DNA of 64,000 nucleotides from Micavibrio sp. UBA6147 (GCA_002423185.1 DIUX01000006.1:124235-188234); one strand, 5' to 3'. Counted from the first letter of the stretch, positions 17,800 through 27,300 are shown. A program made the numbers and translations. The notes: generated by a model from the letters alone, not told the origin.

Positions 17800-20439
17800 A
17801 TGCGCGACATAACCTTGCAATCATCCCATATCCACATCCCGCAAACGACGTTGGACGCCATCAAAACGGCCGCCGCCGCCTTTGCGGAAAACGGCATTGA
17901 AACAGCGTTGCAGGACTATCCCGATACATGGGGCGATGATGTGTTGCGCCGGCGCATAAACGCCATGACCCCGACATGGGGCGGGGAGGTACTGGTCACA
18001 GGATCGGCAACGCAAGCGCTTAATCTGGTGCTCGACAGCATCGGCAAAGGCAAAACACTCGCCGTTAATATTCCGGTTTATTTTGGTGTGCTGCGCAAGG
18101 CCAAAGACCTCGGCCTCACCGTCAAAACATGGGAGAGCGCGGCGGATTTAGGCGCACTCGGCGCGTTTGATGCGGTGTTGTTGTCCAGCAATTTCACCCC
18201 GCCGGCGGGGCAGTCATTCTCGCCCGCCGACAAAAAAACGATAGCCGATATCGCAGCAAAAAACGATGCATGGCTGATTGAAGACAACGCCTATGACCCG
18301 ATCTGGTTCGACCGCTTCCCCGACCCGATTGCGTATAACCCCGACAAAACCGTGCGGGTTTGCAGCCTGTCTAAAATCGCGGCACCGGGGTTTCGCCTCG
18401 GGTTTATCAAGGCCAATGATACGGTGATGGAGGCCTTGCGATCCGCCAAAATCACGATGGATTTATCCAGTTCGATTATCCCGCAAATCCTTGCCCGCGC
18501 GGCGCTTGAGCCGCGGGTTCTTGCTGCGTTTCGCGCTGATGTGCATGAACGTGTGATTGCCCTTGCCGATGCGCTGCGCACCCATGCGGGTGTGACACCC
18601 GTCATGCCGCAAGGCGGGCCGTTCATTCGTCTTGACCTGCCCCCCGAATATGCGGTCAAGGCGGTTCAGGGGAAGCTCCGCGCCCTCAACGTCAAGGCCG
18701 ATGCCAATGGGCATTATTACCCCGATGGCCTTGACCGTCCGTTTATTCGTTTGAATGCCGGTGCGGCGCCGAAGGAAGACCTCGTCACCGCCGCCGCCCG
18801 CATTGCGATGGCGCTTGAGCTTGTGCGTTTTGATGCCAAGCCGCTTCCGTTGCCTCACCCTGAAAACGCCGCTTTTGCACCACTTTGCGGCAAAACGATT
18901 TTGGTCACGGGCGGGCAAACGGTGGAATCGATTGACGGGGTGCGCCATTTCACCAACACCGCAAGGCCGCAAGGACAGGGGCATCACCTCGCCGCCGCCC
19001 TCGCCGCCCAAGGGGCGAAGGTTTTGTTGCTCGCCGCCGCAACAAATATTGACGCGCCGGACGGCGTATGCGTGATAAACCGCACACCGGACGGACAAAA
19101 AATACGCAGCACTCAAGACTTGCTCGCAACCGCCGATGCTCTTTGCAAGGCGCAAAAATTTGATGCGGTGATGACGCTCGCCGCCGTGCCGTCCTGCCGC
19201 CCCGCCATCGCCGCCCACCGCAAAATGAAAGTCAAAAAAGACGATCATGCCCCGATTACACTGAGCGTGATTCCCAACACCTCACCCATCGACTTCCTGC
19301 GCAGCGTGACCACAGCGCCGGTAAGCGGGTTTGACCAGTATCAGGATTTTATGGCCGCATCGAATGACAAAGCCGACGATGTGACAAAGGCGGCCATAGC
19401 AGTGTACAGCACACTGCGCCCCCAAGATGCCCCGATGCCGCGCCAAGAAATTATACAGGCCACAGACATTGACAAAGACATTGACAAAGACATTGACAAA
19501 GACATTGACAAAGACATTGACAAAGACATTGACAAAGACATTGACACAGGCATTGACACAGGCGTGCTTCTCGGCGACATATCCGCCGCCGCGCTGCACG
19601 GTCGCACAGTGATTGTCACCAGCGGCACAACCCATGAAGCAATCTCCGCCACCGGCGATATCATCACCAATTTTGCCTCGGGGCGGCAAGGACATGCCGT
19701 GGCTTTGGCACTCGCCAATATGGGAGCCAATGTTACGCTGGTCACGGGGCCGGCGCGGGTCGCCCTTCCCACCCATGACAATATTCAGGTCGTGACCGTG
19801 ACAAATGCGCAAGAGCTACAGGCCGCCTGTGTGGACGCCCTTCCCGCCGATGCGGCGGTGTGCGTGTGTGCGGTGGGGGATTTCAAAGCCTCCAACCCGC
19901 AGCGACGCCTGTTCGAAAACGGCAGCGAAACGCAGCAAGATATTATCCTGCTGCAAAATCCCGACACACTCAAGACGCTCGGCCTGCATGAAACCTTACG
20001 CCCGCGTGTCGTGATCGGTTTTGCCGCCGAAACCCATGATGTTGCCGCCTATGGCGCGGAAAAACTCCGCAAAAAAGGCGCCGATGCGATTTTCGCCAAC
20101 CAAGTCGGCACGCAAAATATCGCACGCGACGCGCACCACAACACCGTCCATTTCATCAGCCACACCATGACCGCCGCATGGGGCGAATGTCCGAAATACG
20201 ACATTGGGCTGCGTATCGGGGCGGCGATTATCGCCCTTGAAACCTCCACTGAACCTTCTGCGAACACCGGCGAAAAAGACGCAAATCCCGCGCCTCACCC
20301 CGACCATCCCTATACGCAAAAGGAAACGACATCCCGCACGGCTTTTGTGCGAGCTGCGAACGGTTTTTCGGGGGCGGTGCGTGCTGCGCTGCGTATTCTT
20401 CCGCAATGGGCACAAGGACGCGGACGGAGGCCGCGATAA
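17800..20439 (+). CDS. Fold-type I aminotransferase fused to two CoaB-like (phosphopantothenoylcysteine synthetase-like) domains
   Basis: An 879-aa enzyme. Residues 1-345 are a PLP-dependent class I/II aminotransferase, with the Schiff-base lysine K192 in SLSKIAAPGFRLGF. Residues about 364-550 resemble CoaB: ILVTGGQTVESID and a KMKVKK element correspond to the nucleotide- and CTP-binding parts of phosphopantothenate-cysteine ligase. An eight-unit Asp-Ile-Asp-Lys-type linker (556-587) joins this to a second CoaB-like domain (about 600-805), with VIVTSGTTHEAIS, CAVGDF and VVIGFAAET. The second copy keeps the GFAAET half but lacks the KxKK element. The first copy has KxKK but no GFAAET. No CoaC decarboxylase domain is visible. 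With the preceding gene this suggests a dedicated pathway joining an amino acid to a carboxylate, but the product is unknown. Confidence 0.78.
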   Translation: MRDITLQSSHIHIPQTTLDAIKTAAAAFAENGIETALQDYPDTWGDDVLRRRINAMTPTWGGEVLVTGSATQALNLVLDSIGKGKTLAVNIPVYFGVLRKAKDLGLTVKTWESAADLGALGAFDAVLLSSNFTPPAGQSFSPADKKTIADIAAKNDAWLIEDNAYDPIWFDRFPDPIAYNPDKTVRVCSLSKIAAPGFRLGFIKANDTVMEALRSAKITMDLSSSIIPQILARAALEPRVLAAFRADVHERVIALADALRTHAGVTPVMPQGGPFIRLDLPPEYAVKAVQGKLRALNVKADANGHYYPDGLDRPFIRLNAGAAPKEDLVTAAARIAMALELVRFDAKPLPLPHPENAAFAPLCGKTILVTGGQTVESIDGVRHFTNTARPQGQGHHLAAALAAQGAKVLLLAAATNIDAPDGVCVINRTPDGQKIRSTQDLLATADALCKAQKFDAVMTLAAVPSCRPAIAAHRKMKVKKDDHAPITLSVIPNTSPIDFLRSVTTAPVSGFDQYQDFMAASNDKADDVTKAAIAVYSTLRPQDAPMPRQEIIQATDIDKDIDKDIDKDIDKDIDKDIDKDIDTGIDTGVLLGDISAAALHGRTVIVTSGTTHEAISATGDIITNFASGRQGHAVALALANMGANVTLVTGPARVALPTHDNIQVVTVTNAQELQAACVDALPADAAVCVCAVGDFKASNPQRRLFENGSETQQDIILLQNPDTLKTLGLHETLRPRVVIGFAAETHDVAAYGAEKLRKKGADAIFANQVGTQNIARDAHHNTVHFISHTMTAAWGECPKYDIGLRIGAAIIALETSTEPSANTGEKDANPAPHPDHPYTQKETTSRTAFVRAANGFSGAVRAALRILPQWAQGRGRRPR
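19465..19560 (+). repeat. 12-bp in-frame minisatellite (DIDK repeat)
   Basis: Six perfect copies of GACATTGACAAA are followed by two variants, GACATTGACACA and GGCATTGACACA, making eight 12-base units in frame with the aminotransferase/CoaB-like gene. They encode a charged Asp-Ile-Asp-Lys linker between the two CoaB-like domains. The identity between units suggests recent expansion by slippage and likely length variation between strains. Confidence 0.95.
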
Positions 20440-20514
20440 CGCGGTAAGGGCCGCGATCACGAACATCACAAGCAACTGATATTGCTATTCTTTTTATGTT
20501 TTCTGAGAAAAATC

Positions 20515-20539
20515 GGAACTAACACGCGCCCTTGTCGTT
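20515..20539 (+). promoter_or_regulatory. GSR-type promoter GGAAC-N16-CGTT
   Basis: GGAAC (20515-20519), 16 bases, CGTT (20536-20539), ending 37 bases before the start of the DUF2383-like gene. It is an exact match to the EcfG-type consensus. Confidence 0.87.
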
Positions 20540-20576
20540 AGGCTAGCGTATGTTCAATCAGATAAAGGAGAACACT

Positions 20577-21026
20577 ATGTCTAAGCAAGAAAATCAGGAA
20601 CTTCAATCCTTGGTTAACATCAACGAAGATGCGTGTAAATTTTATCGCTCCGCCGCCCAAAAAGCGAAGAACCCCGCCCTTAAGACGACATTTACACGGC
20701 TTGAAGGCCTTCACCGTGACGTCACCACGCATTTGCAATCACGCCTGCGTGCCAATGGCGAACGCGCCGTCCCCAAGGATACAGTCGTCGGGCAAGTGAA
20801 CCAAATCTGGGCGACCTTGATGACGACAGTCAGCAACGATGTCGATGAAACCCTTGTTGAGCATTTGGAGGAAGCCGAAGACCGCTGCCTTCAATCCATG
20901 AGCGACGCCATCGAAAACCGCGACATCATGCCGGAAACAAGAAGCGTGCTTGAAAAAGAGCTCGTCACCTTGCGCCGCAGTCACGATTACATGCGTGACC
21001 TGAAGGAGCATATGCTCGCCGCGTAG
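20577..21026 (+). CDS. DUF2383/PA2169-like ferritin-fold stress protein
   Basis: A 149-aa, all-helical protein of the DUF2383 type, predicted to form a ferritin-like four-helix bundle. Family landmarks are an N-terminal LQSLVNINEDACKFYRSAA, then LEGLHRDVTTHLQSRL and an Asp/Glu-rich LVEHLEEAEDRCL. The start at 20577 has AAAGGAG upstream; a frame start at 20550 lacks one. The family is usually induced by stress or in stationary phase, and its biochemical role is unknown. Expression from the GGAAC-type promoter just upstream fits this. Confidence 0.88.
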   Translation: MSKQENQELQSLVNINEDACKFYRSAAQKAKNPALKTTFTRLEGLHRDVTTHLQSRLRANGERAVPKDTVVGQVNQIWATLMTTVSNDVDETLVEHLEEAEDRCLQSMSDAIENRDIMPETRSVLEKELVTLRRSHDYMRDLKEHMLAA

Positions 21027-21046
21027 TTATCGTCCGGTTATATCCG

Positions 21047-21079
21047 GCCGCCCCTTGTTACCCGAGGGGCGGCTTTTTT
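21047..21079 (+). terminator. Rho-independent terminator
   Basis: GCCGCCCCT / AGGGGCGGC forms a 9-bp GC-rich stem with a 9-base loop followed by six T, 20 bases after the DUF2383-like stop. It lies immediately before the next promoter. Confidence 0.92.
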
Positions 21080-21087
21080 GTGGAGAG

Positions 21088-21112
21088 GGAACTTTATCTT
21101 GTTTCAAGCATT
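21088..21112 (+). promoter_or_regulatory. GSR-type promoter, one mismatch (GGAAC-N16-CATT)
   Basis: GGAAC (21088-21092) and CATT (21109-21112) have the same 16-base spacing as the other sites in this window. The -10 differs from CGTT at one base. The EF-hand gene starts 41 bases further on, and a terminator ends just upstream. Confidence 0.65.
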
Positions 21113-21152
21113 TGTGGTGCAGACGACAAAAACAACAACAAAGGAAACACCC

Positions 21153-21698
21153 ATGAAGTACCGCATTTTTACATGTTCTGCTGCTGCTATCGCTCTTTTG
21201 GTCGCATCATGTGCGCCGGTCATGGCTCAATCAGTCATCACCAACACCTACACACAAAGCCAAGAGATCGAAGGGGCGCAAGCCGTTGATTTTTCGGTTC
21301 TTGACCTCAACCAAGACGGGGCATACTCGATGGTCGAAGTCGGCGAATACCTGTTCAAGGCCTTTGATCAGGACGGCAACAGCAATATCGACAACATCGA
21401 ATGGGACAAGAAAAAAATCATCACGGTAACGCCGATGGAAAAAGAAACATTCCGTTACATTGATCATACCGGCAACGGCATGATTGACGAAACCACCTAT
21501 ACCTATGAAACATTTTTCGAGGCATCCGGTCTGTTGAAATTTGATAAGGATCTGGACGGTTTATCCGCCGCCGATTTCATCGACACCGGATATCAGGAAC
21601 TGGACGATAACGATGATCAATTGATCTCGATGGAAGAATGGAAAGCGGCCTATCTCGGGTCACGCCCCGCCCATATGAAACAGGATAATTATAATTAA
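21153..21698 (+). CDS. Exported EF-hand calcium-binding protein
   Basis: A 181-aa protein with an N-terminal signal sequence (about 1-26, ending near VASCAPVMA, cleavage after AMA-like residues). An alternative lipoprotein reading uses the Cys in VASC. At least four EF-hand-like loops follow: DLNQDGAYSMVE, DQDGNSNIDNIE, DHTGNGMID and two near the C-terminus (DKDLDGLSAAD, DDNDDQLISMEE). It is probably a periplasmic calcium-binding protein of unknown partner. The start at 21153 follows AAGGAAA; the frame extends upstream to 21078 but would overlap the terminator and promoter. Confidence 0.85.
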   Translation: MKYRIFTCSAAAIALLVASCAPVMAQSVITNTYTQSQEIEGAQAVDFSVLDLNQDGAYSMVEVGEYLFKAFDQDGNSNIDNIEWDKKKIITVTPMEKETFRYIDHTGNGMIDETTYTYETFFEASGLLKFDKDLDGLSAADFIDTGYQELDDNDDQLISMEEWKAAYLGSRPAHMKQDNYN

Positions 21699-21741
21699 TT
21701 TTTATAATTAATCCGTCCATTTATTCCTCCAAAGATAATAC

Positions 21742-21779
21742 CGAAAGGCCGCTGCCCCCTTCCCACCAGCGGCCTTTCG
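21742..21779 (+). terminator. Strong hairpin after EF-hand gene
   Basis: CGAAAGGCCGCTG / CAGCGGCCTTTCG is a perfect 13-bp stem with a 12-base loop. The T-rich part lies within the right arm and no long T run follows. It is probably a terminator and may act on both strands. Confidence 0.65.
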
Positions 21780-21837
21780 CCTGTTATGGGCAAGCAAGTC
21801 TTGTCGATTGCGCCTTTGGCGTGATATAGAGTTGCGC

Positions 21838-22074
21838 ATGAATGATGAAGACCTTACCCGCATCCAAACCACACTGGCGCACCAGCAACAGCAAATCATT
21901 GACCTAAGTGATATGGTGAGCGCGCAGTGGCGCGAAATTGATGTTCTGAAACAACGGCTTTTAGACGTGCAAAACAGAATTGGTGAGCTTCAACACCGGT
22001 CGGGGCAGGATTCATCCGATGACCGCCTGTCACTGTCTGAACAATTGGCGCTTGACCGCCCACCGCATTATTAA
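21838..22074 (+). CDS. slyX: SlyX family protein
   Basis: A 78-aa protein with a predicted coiled coil over most of its length (LAHQQQQIIDLSDMVSAQWR) and the characteristic C-terminal PPHY. SlyX is a widespread small proteobacterial protein of unknown function. The usual length is about 70 residues, so this is complete. I take the ATG at 21838; an in-frame start 30 bases upstream adds residues not typical of the family. There is no clear Shine-Dalgarno. Confidence 0.87.
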   Translation: MNDEDLTRIQTTLAHQQQQIIDLSDMVSAQWREIDVLKQRLLDVQNRIGELQHRSGQDSSDDRLSLSEQLALDRPPHY

Positions 22075-22129
22075 GCCTCCTCCCCTTTGCGATACACGCC
22101 CCCGTTTTGTGCCTCAGCCCCCTCCAAAG

Positions 22130-22154
22130 GGAACCTTTGCGGCGGCCTTGCGTT
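22130..22154 (+). promoter_or_regulatory. GSR-type promoter GGAAC-N16-CGTT
   Basis: GGAAC (22130-22134), 16 bases, CGTT (22151-22154), ending 51 bases before the DUF1328 gene. The entericidin-like gene further downstream may share it. Confidence 0.85.
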
Positions 22155-22205
22155 TGATTCCTTGTAGACACAATGAAACATAGAATAAATCACAGGAGGA
22201 TTCCC

Positions 22206-22382
22206 ATGCTCAGTTGGGCTTTAACATTTTTGGTGGTCGCATTGATCGCCGGCGTTTTGGGATTTGGCGGTATTGCCGCGACCTCAATGGGCATTGCGAA
22301 AATCATATTTTTCGTCTTTATCGCGCTGTTCTTGATCGCTGCAATTGTGCACGCCTTGCGCGGTAGAGCACCGCCGGTTTAG
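22206..22382 (+). CDS. DUF1328 (YtjA-like) small membrane protein
   Basis: A 58-aa protein with two hydrophobic segments and the family sequence pattern MLSWALTFLVVALIAGVLGF followed by GGIA and an IFFVFIALFL helix. The function of DUF1328 proteins is unknown. They are common beside stress genes in proteobacteria. The ATG at 22206 is preceded by AGGAGG, and a GGAAC-type promoter lies upstream. Confidence 0.9.
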   Translation: MLSWALTFLVVALIAGVLGFGGIAATSMGIAKIIFFVFIALFLIAAIVHALRGRAPPV

Positions 22383-22449
22383 TGAGGCCTTTCTCGTACG
22401 AATTACGAGCATGGTAAGACTTGCCACAACCGCAAAAAAAACATACCGT

Positions 22450-22484
22450 ACTGCACCGAATGGATAATTATTCGGTGCAGTTTC
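22450..22484 (+). terminator. Hairpin between DUF1328 and entericidin-like genes
   Basis: ACTGCACCGAAT / ATTCGGTGCAGT is a perfect 12-bp inverted repeat with an 8-base loop followed by only TTTC. It may be a weak terminator or a leaky attenuator allowing read-through into the entericidin-like gene 18 bases later. Confidence 0.55.
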
Positions 22485-22502
22485 TTATGTAAGGAGATTT
22501 TC

Positions 22503-22640
22503 ATGTTTACAGCCGTTCGTCTTTTGACGCTTGTTGGCCTTGTCGTTGCCGGTTTTGGGCTTGCATCTTGTGAAACGATGTATGGCGCTGGCCGCGATCT
22601 TGAAAAAGCCGGAACCGCCATTCAAGGCGCCGCGAAATAG
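22503..22640 (+). CDS. Entericidin-family small lipoprotein
   Basis: A 45-aa lipoprotein. The signal sequence has lipobox LASC (Cys at residue 23), and the mature part is ETMYGAGRDLEKAGTAIQGA, typical of EcnA/EcnB entericidins. AAGGAG precedes the ATG. In E. coli EcnB is a stationary-phase bacteriolytic lipoprotein countered by EcnA. Only one member is visible here, so a toxin role cannot be assumed. The location next to GSR-type promoters fits stationary-phase control. Confidence 0.87.
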   Translation: MFTAVRLLTLVGLVVAGFGLASCETMYGAGRDLEKAGTAIQGAAK

Positions 22641-22664
22641 TCACGCCGCAAAGAATGCTTCTAT

Positions 22665-23198
22665 TTATATGTGGCCGTTTGACCTTGGATAGATAAATCC
22701 ATGGGCGGGGTAGGCAAAGCCGAAAACGCCGTGGTCTTTGTTCCAAAAACGCACCATTGTCCAATCGCCGTTTGGCGAGATGTCTTCAACCCGCATCCGT
22801 TCGTATATGGCGCTGCGGCTGTTGCTGTCGCTGCCCCAATTGCTGTGTGACACGTCAATGGTGCGGTCAGGCCTCACGGCGGACACAACCGCGACATGCC
22901 CGTGTTTCAATTTGGATGTTTTTTGCAGGACGAGAACCGACCCTATTTGCGGTTTATTGCCTTTGGCATAGCCTTTTTGACCGGCCTGCGCCCACCATGT
23001 ATGGGCATCACCAAAAATATCTATGCCCGATTTTTGCCGCGCATAGGGCACGCATTGGATCGGATCGGCGTTATAATACCCCGCCGCATTCGCCGTGTTG
23101 AACGGCCCCGATGTCGAACACCCGCACAGGAGCAGCAAACACGCCGCCGCCATCATGTTTCTTGCCCGCATCCACGCTCCGCCTTTTTGTTCCATCAT
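22665..23198 (-). CDS. CHAP-domain lipoprotein, putative amidase/endopeptidase
   Basis: A 177-aa protein with a lipoprotein signal (lipobox LLCGC, Cys at about residue 27) and a CHAP fold. The catalytic Cys lies in DPIQCVPYAR, the His in KLKHGHVAVV, and a typical WWAQA element sits between them. CHAP enzymes cut peptidoglycan peptides or amides, so this is probably a cell-wall hydrolase tethered to a membrane. The ATG at 23198 follows GGAG; a start further in is possible. The stop is 15 bases from the next gene in the minus-strand series 24191-22665, suggesting co-transcription with the ArsC-like gene and greB. Confidence 0.85.
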   Translation of the reverse strand: MMEQKGGAWMRARNMMAAACLLLLCGCSTSGPFNTANAAGYYNADPIQCVPYARQKSGIDIFGDAHTWWAQAGQKGYAKGNKPQIGSVLVLQKTSKLKHGHVAVVSAVRPDRTIDVSHSNWGSDSNSRSAIYERMRVEDISPNGDWTMVRFWNKDHGVFGFAYPAHGFIYPRSNGHI

Positions 23199-23213
23199 TC
23201 GTTCTCCGCGATT

Positions 23214-23588
23214 CTATGAACGCATCAAGAGCGTTTGATACACCCCTGCATCAAAGCCGAGATAGGCTTCATCCCCGATGGCCAAAAGAGGCCGTTTGAT
23301 GATGGACGGATTATTCATCGCCAAGACCACCGCTGTTTCCTCATTCACTGCCTCTTTTTCGTCCTGCGGTAATTGCCGCCATGTTGTGCCGCTGCGGTTG
23401 ATGACCTTTTCCCATCCGTGATGCGCGATGGCGCGGCGCACGATATTTTCGTCAACGCCTTGTTGTTTATAGTCGTGAAAATGATACTCCACACCCGCCG
23501 CGCGAAGCCATGCGAAGGCCTTTTTCATCGTATCGCAATTTTTTATGCCGTACAGGGCGGGAGTCTTGGTGTTTGACATTGTTGACAT
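23214..23588 (-). CDS. ArsC/Spx-family reductase-like protein (YffB type)
   Basis: A 124-aa thioredoxin-fold protein with the ArsC-family N-terminus LYGIKNCDTMKKAFAWL, which carries a single active-site-like Cys. The family pattern continues with VEYHFHDYKQQGV and the C-terminal IIKRPLL. YffB-type members are annotated as putative arsenate reductase-like or glutathione-dependent reductases, and no arsenic genes are nearby. It sits between greB and the CHAP lipoprotein with short gaps. The start could be 23588 or the in-frame ATG at 23579. Confidence 0.88.
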   Translation of the reverse strand: MSTMSNTKTPALYGIKNCDTMKKAFAWLRAAGVEYHFHDYKQQGVDENIVRRAIAHHGWEKVINRSGTTWRQLPQDEKEAVNEETAVVLAMNNPSIIKRPLLAIGDEAYLGFDAGVYQTLLMRS

Positions 23589-23606
23589 TAATCTTTCTTT
23601 GGCTTT

Positions 23607-24191
23607 TCAGGGCGTGTCCAAGCGATAGACAATGGACAGGATTTCGAGTTCTTCGCGCTTGCCTTCGGTGCGCATAATGACCGTATCCCCCACCCGTTTT
23701 TTCATCAAGGCTTGCGCCACGGGCGAGAGCCAATTGATCTTGCCTTTTTCCATGTCTGCCTCATCAACGCCGACCAAGGTGACCGTGACTTCGGTATCAT
23801 CCCCGCGCACATAGGTGACGGTTGCGCCAAAGAACACTTGTTCAAGCCCTTGTTGGCGTTTCGGGTCAACGATTTCGGCGTTTTCCACCCGTTTGGTGAG
23901 GTAACGGATGCGGCGGTCAATTTCGCGCAGGCGCCGTTTGTTGTAAATATAATCGCCGTTTTCCGAGCGGTCGCCATTGCTCGCCGCCCATGACACGATT
24001 TCGACAATGCGCGGGCGCTCTTCTTTGAGCAGCCATCGTTGTTCATCCGCCAAGACCTTATACCCCACCGGCGTCATATAGAATTTATCGATTTCACGAA
24101 AAGCAGGCGCACCGTCTTGCGCAGCGATGCCATCATCGTCATCGTCAAAATCATCATCTTGCAAATCCCCATCGGGATATTGGTCGCTCAT
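23607..24191 (-). CDS. greB: Transcription elongation factor GreB, with acidic N-terminal extension
   Basis: A 194-aa Gre factor that would reactivate backtracked RNA polymerase by stimulating transcript cleavage. The coiled-coil domain begins at YMTPVGYKVLADEQRWLL and continues through DRSENGDYIYNKRRLREID, whose acidic DRSENGDY tip is the catalytic loop. The FKBP-like C-terminal domain follows. GreB is usually about 160 residues; the additional N-terminus here is rich in Asp (DDDFDDDDDG). I start at the ATG at 24191 (AGGG upstream) instead of 24290, which would add 33 unlike residues. Confidence 0.92.
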   Translation of the reverse strand: MSDQYPDGDLQDDDFDDDDDGIAAQDGAPAFREIDKFYMTPVGYKVLADEQRWLLKEERPRIVEIVSWAASNGDRSENGDYIYNKRRLREIDRRIRYLTKRVENAEIVDPKRQQGLEQVFFGATVTYVRGDDTEVTVTLVGVDEADMEKGKINWLSPVAQALMKKRVGDTVIMRTEGKREELEILSIVYRLDTP

Positions 24192-24353
24192 TCGCCCTGA
24201 ATCCTTTTCATCATCGCCTATATTACCGCCCTGCCCCCCTATGTAAACGAATTTTCCATCGACAGGACAGAAGCCGGTGATACGGCGCATTAATTAAAAA
24301 TTATGAAAATATGGATATGATGGGCGAAACATACAAAACAAGCCCGCAAAACC

Positions 24354-27300
24354 ATGGACACAGTGAGCAACACGGCCGCACCAAACGCCATCGCGCCCCG
24401 CGACCAAACCGCATCAGCGCAAACCGAGGCGGGTTTTGAGTATGGGTGGTGCAGGACCGACCATAAGACGGGGCGCGAGCTTCGCCCCGAGTTCCGCAAA
24501 ACTGACTATATGCTCCATGAACCCTATGCATCGTCCGTGGCGTCGATGTTGACGCGCATGGGGTTGCCCCAGCCGCATATCGACCAAGTCTATCGCGGCA
24601 CGCATCACGACATGTTGTTTATCGAGAGCCACGGCGTCGTTGTACGGATCGGCCCGACCGATGTGGAGGACCTTATCCACCCCGCGATTCTTCAACCGCT
24701 TGGCTGGCTTGACGACAAAGATAACGGAATTTCCGTGGCGGTGTATCCGGGAATTGAATTATACAATACGGACATGGAAATCGGTCGTGGTGACAACACC
24801 CTGTCGACCCAGCTTTTGCTTGCCTTGAGCCGTACGGGGCAAGGCTCAAGCGACCTTGGCGCCAATAATCTCGGCATCATCCGCATTAACAAGAACGGCA
24901 TCGAAACGCCGGTGGCGGTTTTGCTCGACCCCGATAATCAATTTAACGGCACAAATAATGACGAAACAAAGCGCCGCAAAAGAAGCATTATGGCGCAAGG
25001 CGACGGCAGCATAACCAATAAATCCAGTGGCAGCGGTTCCGTCCTGCGTTCAAAAAGCATCGAGCAGGCGATGAACAGCGTGTTTGACGTGGAATCGGCG
25101 GTGGAGAATTGGAAACTCGCCTTCGAAACCCATCAACCCCTGCGCACTGCTTTTTGGATGGCATGGCGCAATGCCGACCCGAATAAGGACGCCGGCGACC
25201 CCGCCTATTTATCGCGGTTTTGGGCGCAATGCGCCGCCGCCACGAAACAGCTTCAGCGCGTCATGGTGCATGAATGGGAAGAAACCCAAACAGCCAGCGG
25301 TGCGCCCGCCGAGGCCTATAGCCAAAAACTCTATGAATTTGCGTTGTACAAGCCATGGACGGCGGATCCGCAGGACAACAAAACCAAGCGTCTTGGTGCG
25401 GCGGCGTCCTTTGATCACTATCTCGATCAAGCCAAGGCCGACCCGAAAACCCTCGCCAAAGCCCCGCGTTGGATGCGGCGAAACAAAAATTTCATGGGAC
25501 GCGCTCTGGACGTGGTTGCCGAGAGCTATCGCGCCGCCGACCCCATCCTTCACGACAACCCCGATTACATGGCCAAAGCGATTCAAAAGAATGCTGCTGA
25601 CGGCGGTGCCGTTTTTGATGTTTTAAGTAACCGCCTGAAACAAGACAGCACGTTTTTAGTCCGCGCCCTGTTAGGATTTGAACACCAACATCACGCCGCA
25701 AGAGGTGAGTTTTTCTCAAAAATATCGTCCGCAATTCCTGAGTATGAAAAAATTGCGCTCCATATGCTCACCCGTGATGCGGATTATTTCAACGGCTTGA
25801 CCCGCGCCCTCAAGAACGACGGAACCTTCATCGCCAAGGCCGTTGAATTAAACCCTCTCGTCTATGAAATCATTTCCGAAAAATTCCGCGCCGACCCCGA
25901 CATCGCGATGCAAGCGATTAAAAAGAACTGGAGCGTCTTTAAAAAGGCTCCTGCGTCCATCCGCGCCAGTAAGGCGCATTTGATGGCGGTTTCTCGGGAT
26001 TCGCAAGGCGTGTTGGAATATGCCAGCGAGGCACTTCGCGATGACGACGAGGTCATCGAAACCTTTATCGCGCGTAATCCTTATAACCTTGCAGGCGCGT
26101 CGGATCGTTTGATTGAACGTCACGCGGCGGATGTCATCAGCACACATGCCGGCGTTTTCGGTCATTTGCCCGATAAATATCGCGCCCGCCTGGATTTGGC
26201 GATCCTCAGTGCGGAACACCGTTTCGAGGCGCGCAACCTCTTGAAACGTGTCTTGCCACCGCTTGATATTGATCCGCTCATCCTGCAACTCGCTTTTGAG
26301 GCCGGCGCCCCGCTCGCTCATGCCAGCGAACGCGCGAAGGACAATCCCGATATTGTCCTGATGGCGATGAAGAGCGACCGATACGCCTTTGAATATGCCG
26401 GACCGACGGCCAAAGACACCCCCGCCGTGGCGATGGAAGCCCTGCGCGAAAGAGTCAAAAACTACTACGAAATATCACCGCGCCTTAAAAACGACCCCGA
26501 CTTCATCATCGGCGCCCTTCAGGCCGCCCCCGCATTACTGACGCTTGATTGCCTTGAGGGTTCCATCCGCAACAACCCCAAAGTCATATTGAATATTGCC
26601 GAAAACAAGCCCGAGGCGCTTACCGTCATCGGCGACGAGCTGCTCAAAGACCATGACTTCATGGTTGAGCTTGTCAAACGCCCGCATATTCAGGCGCATC
26701 ATCTGCGCTTGCCCGATGCCCGCTTGGAGCGGGCTGATTTTGTCCGCAGGTTGGTGGACATACGCCCCGATTTCGCCGATTACAAACCCTTTACCACAAT
26801 CCTGAAAGACGCCGCCCTTGCGATGGGCTTGACGGACGATTCAGGCAAAGATGGCGGGTTATTTGTCGATGTCAAACAATGGGCGAAGCGGCTGAAAGAC
26901 GGGCTGAGCCGTCAACGCTTCGGGCAATACCCGCCAATAATCCATGAGCGCGTTGCCGATTTAAAACAAGTCCGAGAACCCGCCGCCATAAAACCTGAAA
27001 AAGCCTTGCATCAACAATTTATGGATGCGGCGCTTGGTTTGCTCAACAAAGACAAACCCGCACTGCCCAAGCCACAACCGGCGAAGGAAATCGGGCATAT
27101 CACCGTCACGACGCAGCCGCCTTTTGCCCTTGAGCATATTCGTTCGGCCTTTATCGGCGCGAAAATTCATGCATCGAAGGGACGCGACTATTTGCTTGAC
27201 CTCCATGGCGTGACCATCTTGCTGCTCCACAAAAACACCGATAACGCGGTAACGGGGATTTATTCGCCGTGTTCGAAGGCCGAACTCCAAGAAAAATGCA

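Noticed and set aside
19465..19560. Regular short repeats considered as a CRISPR array
   Set aside because: Units are contiguous 12-mers in frame with a protein, with no spacers and no cas genes.
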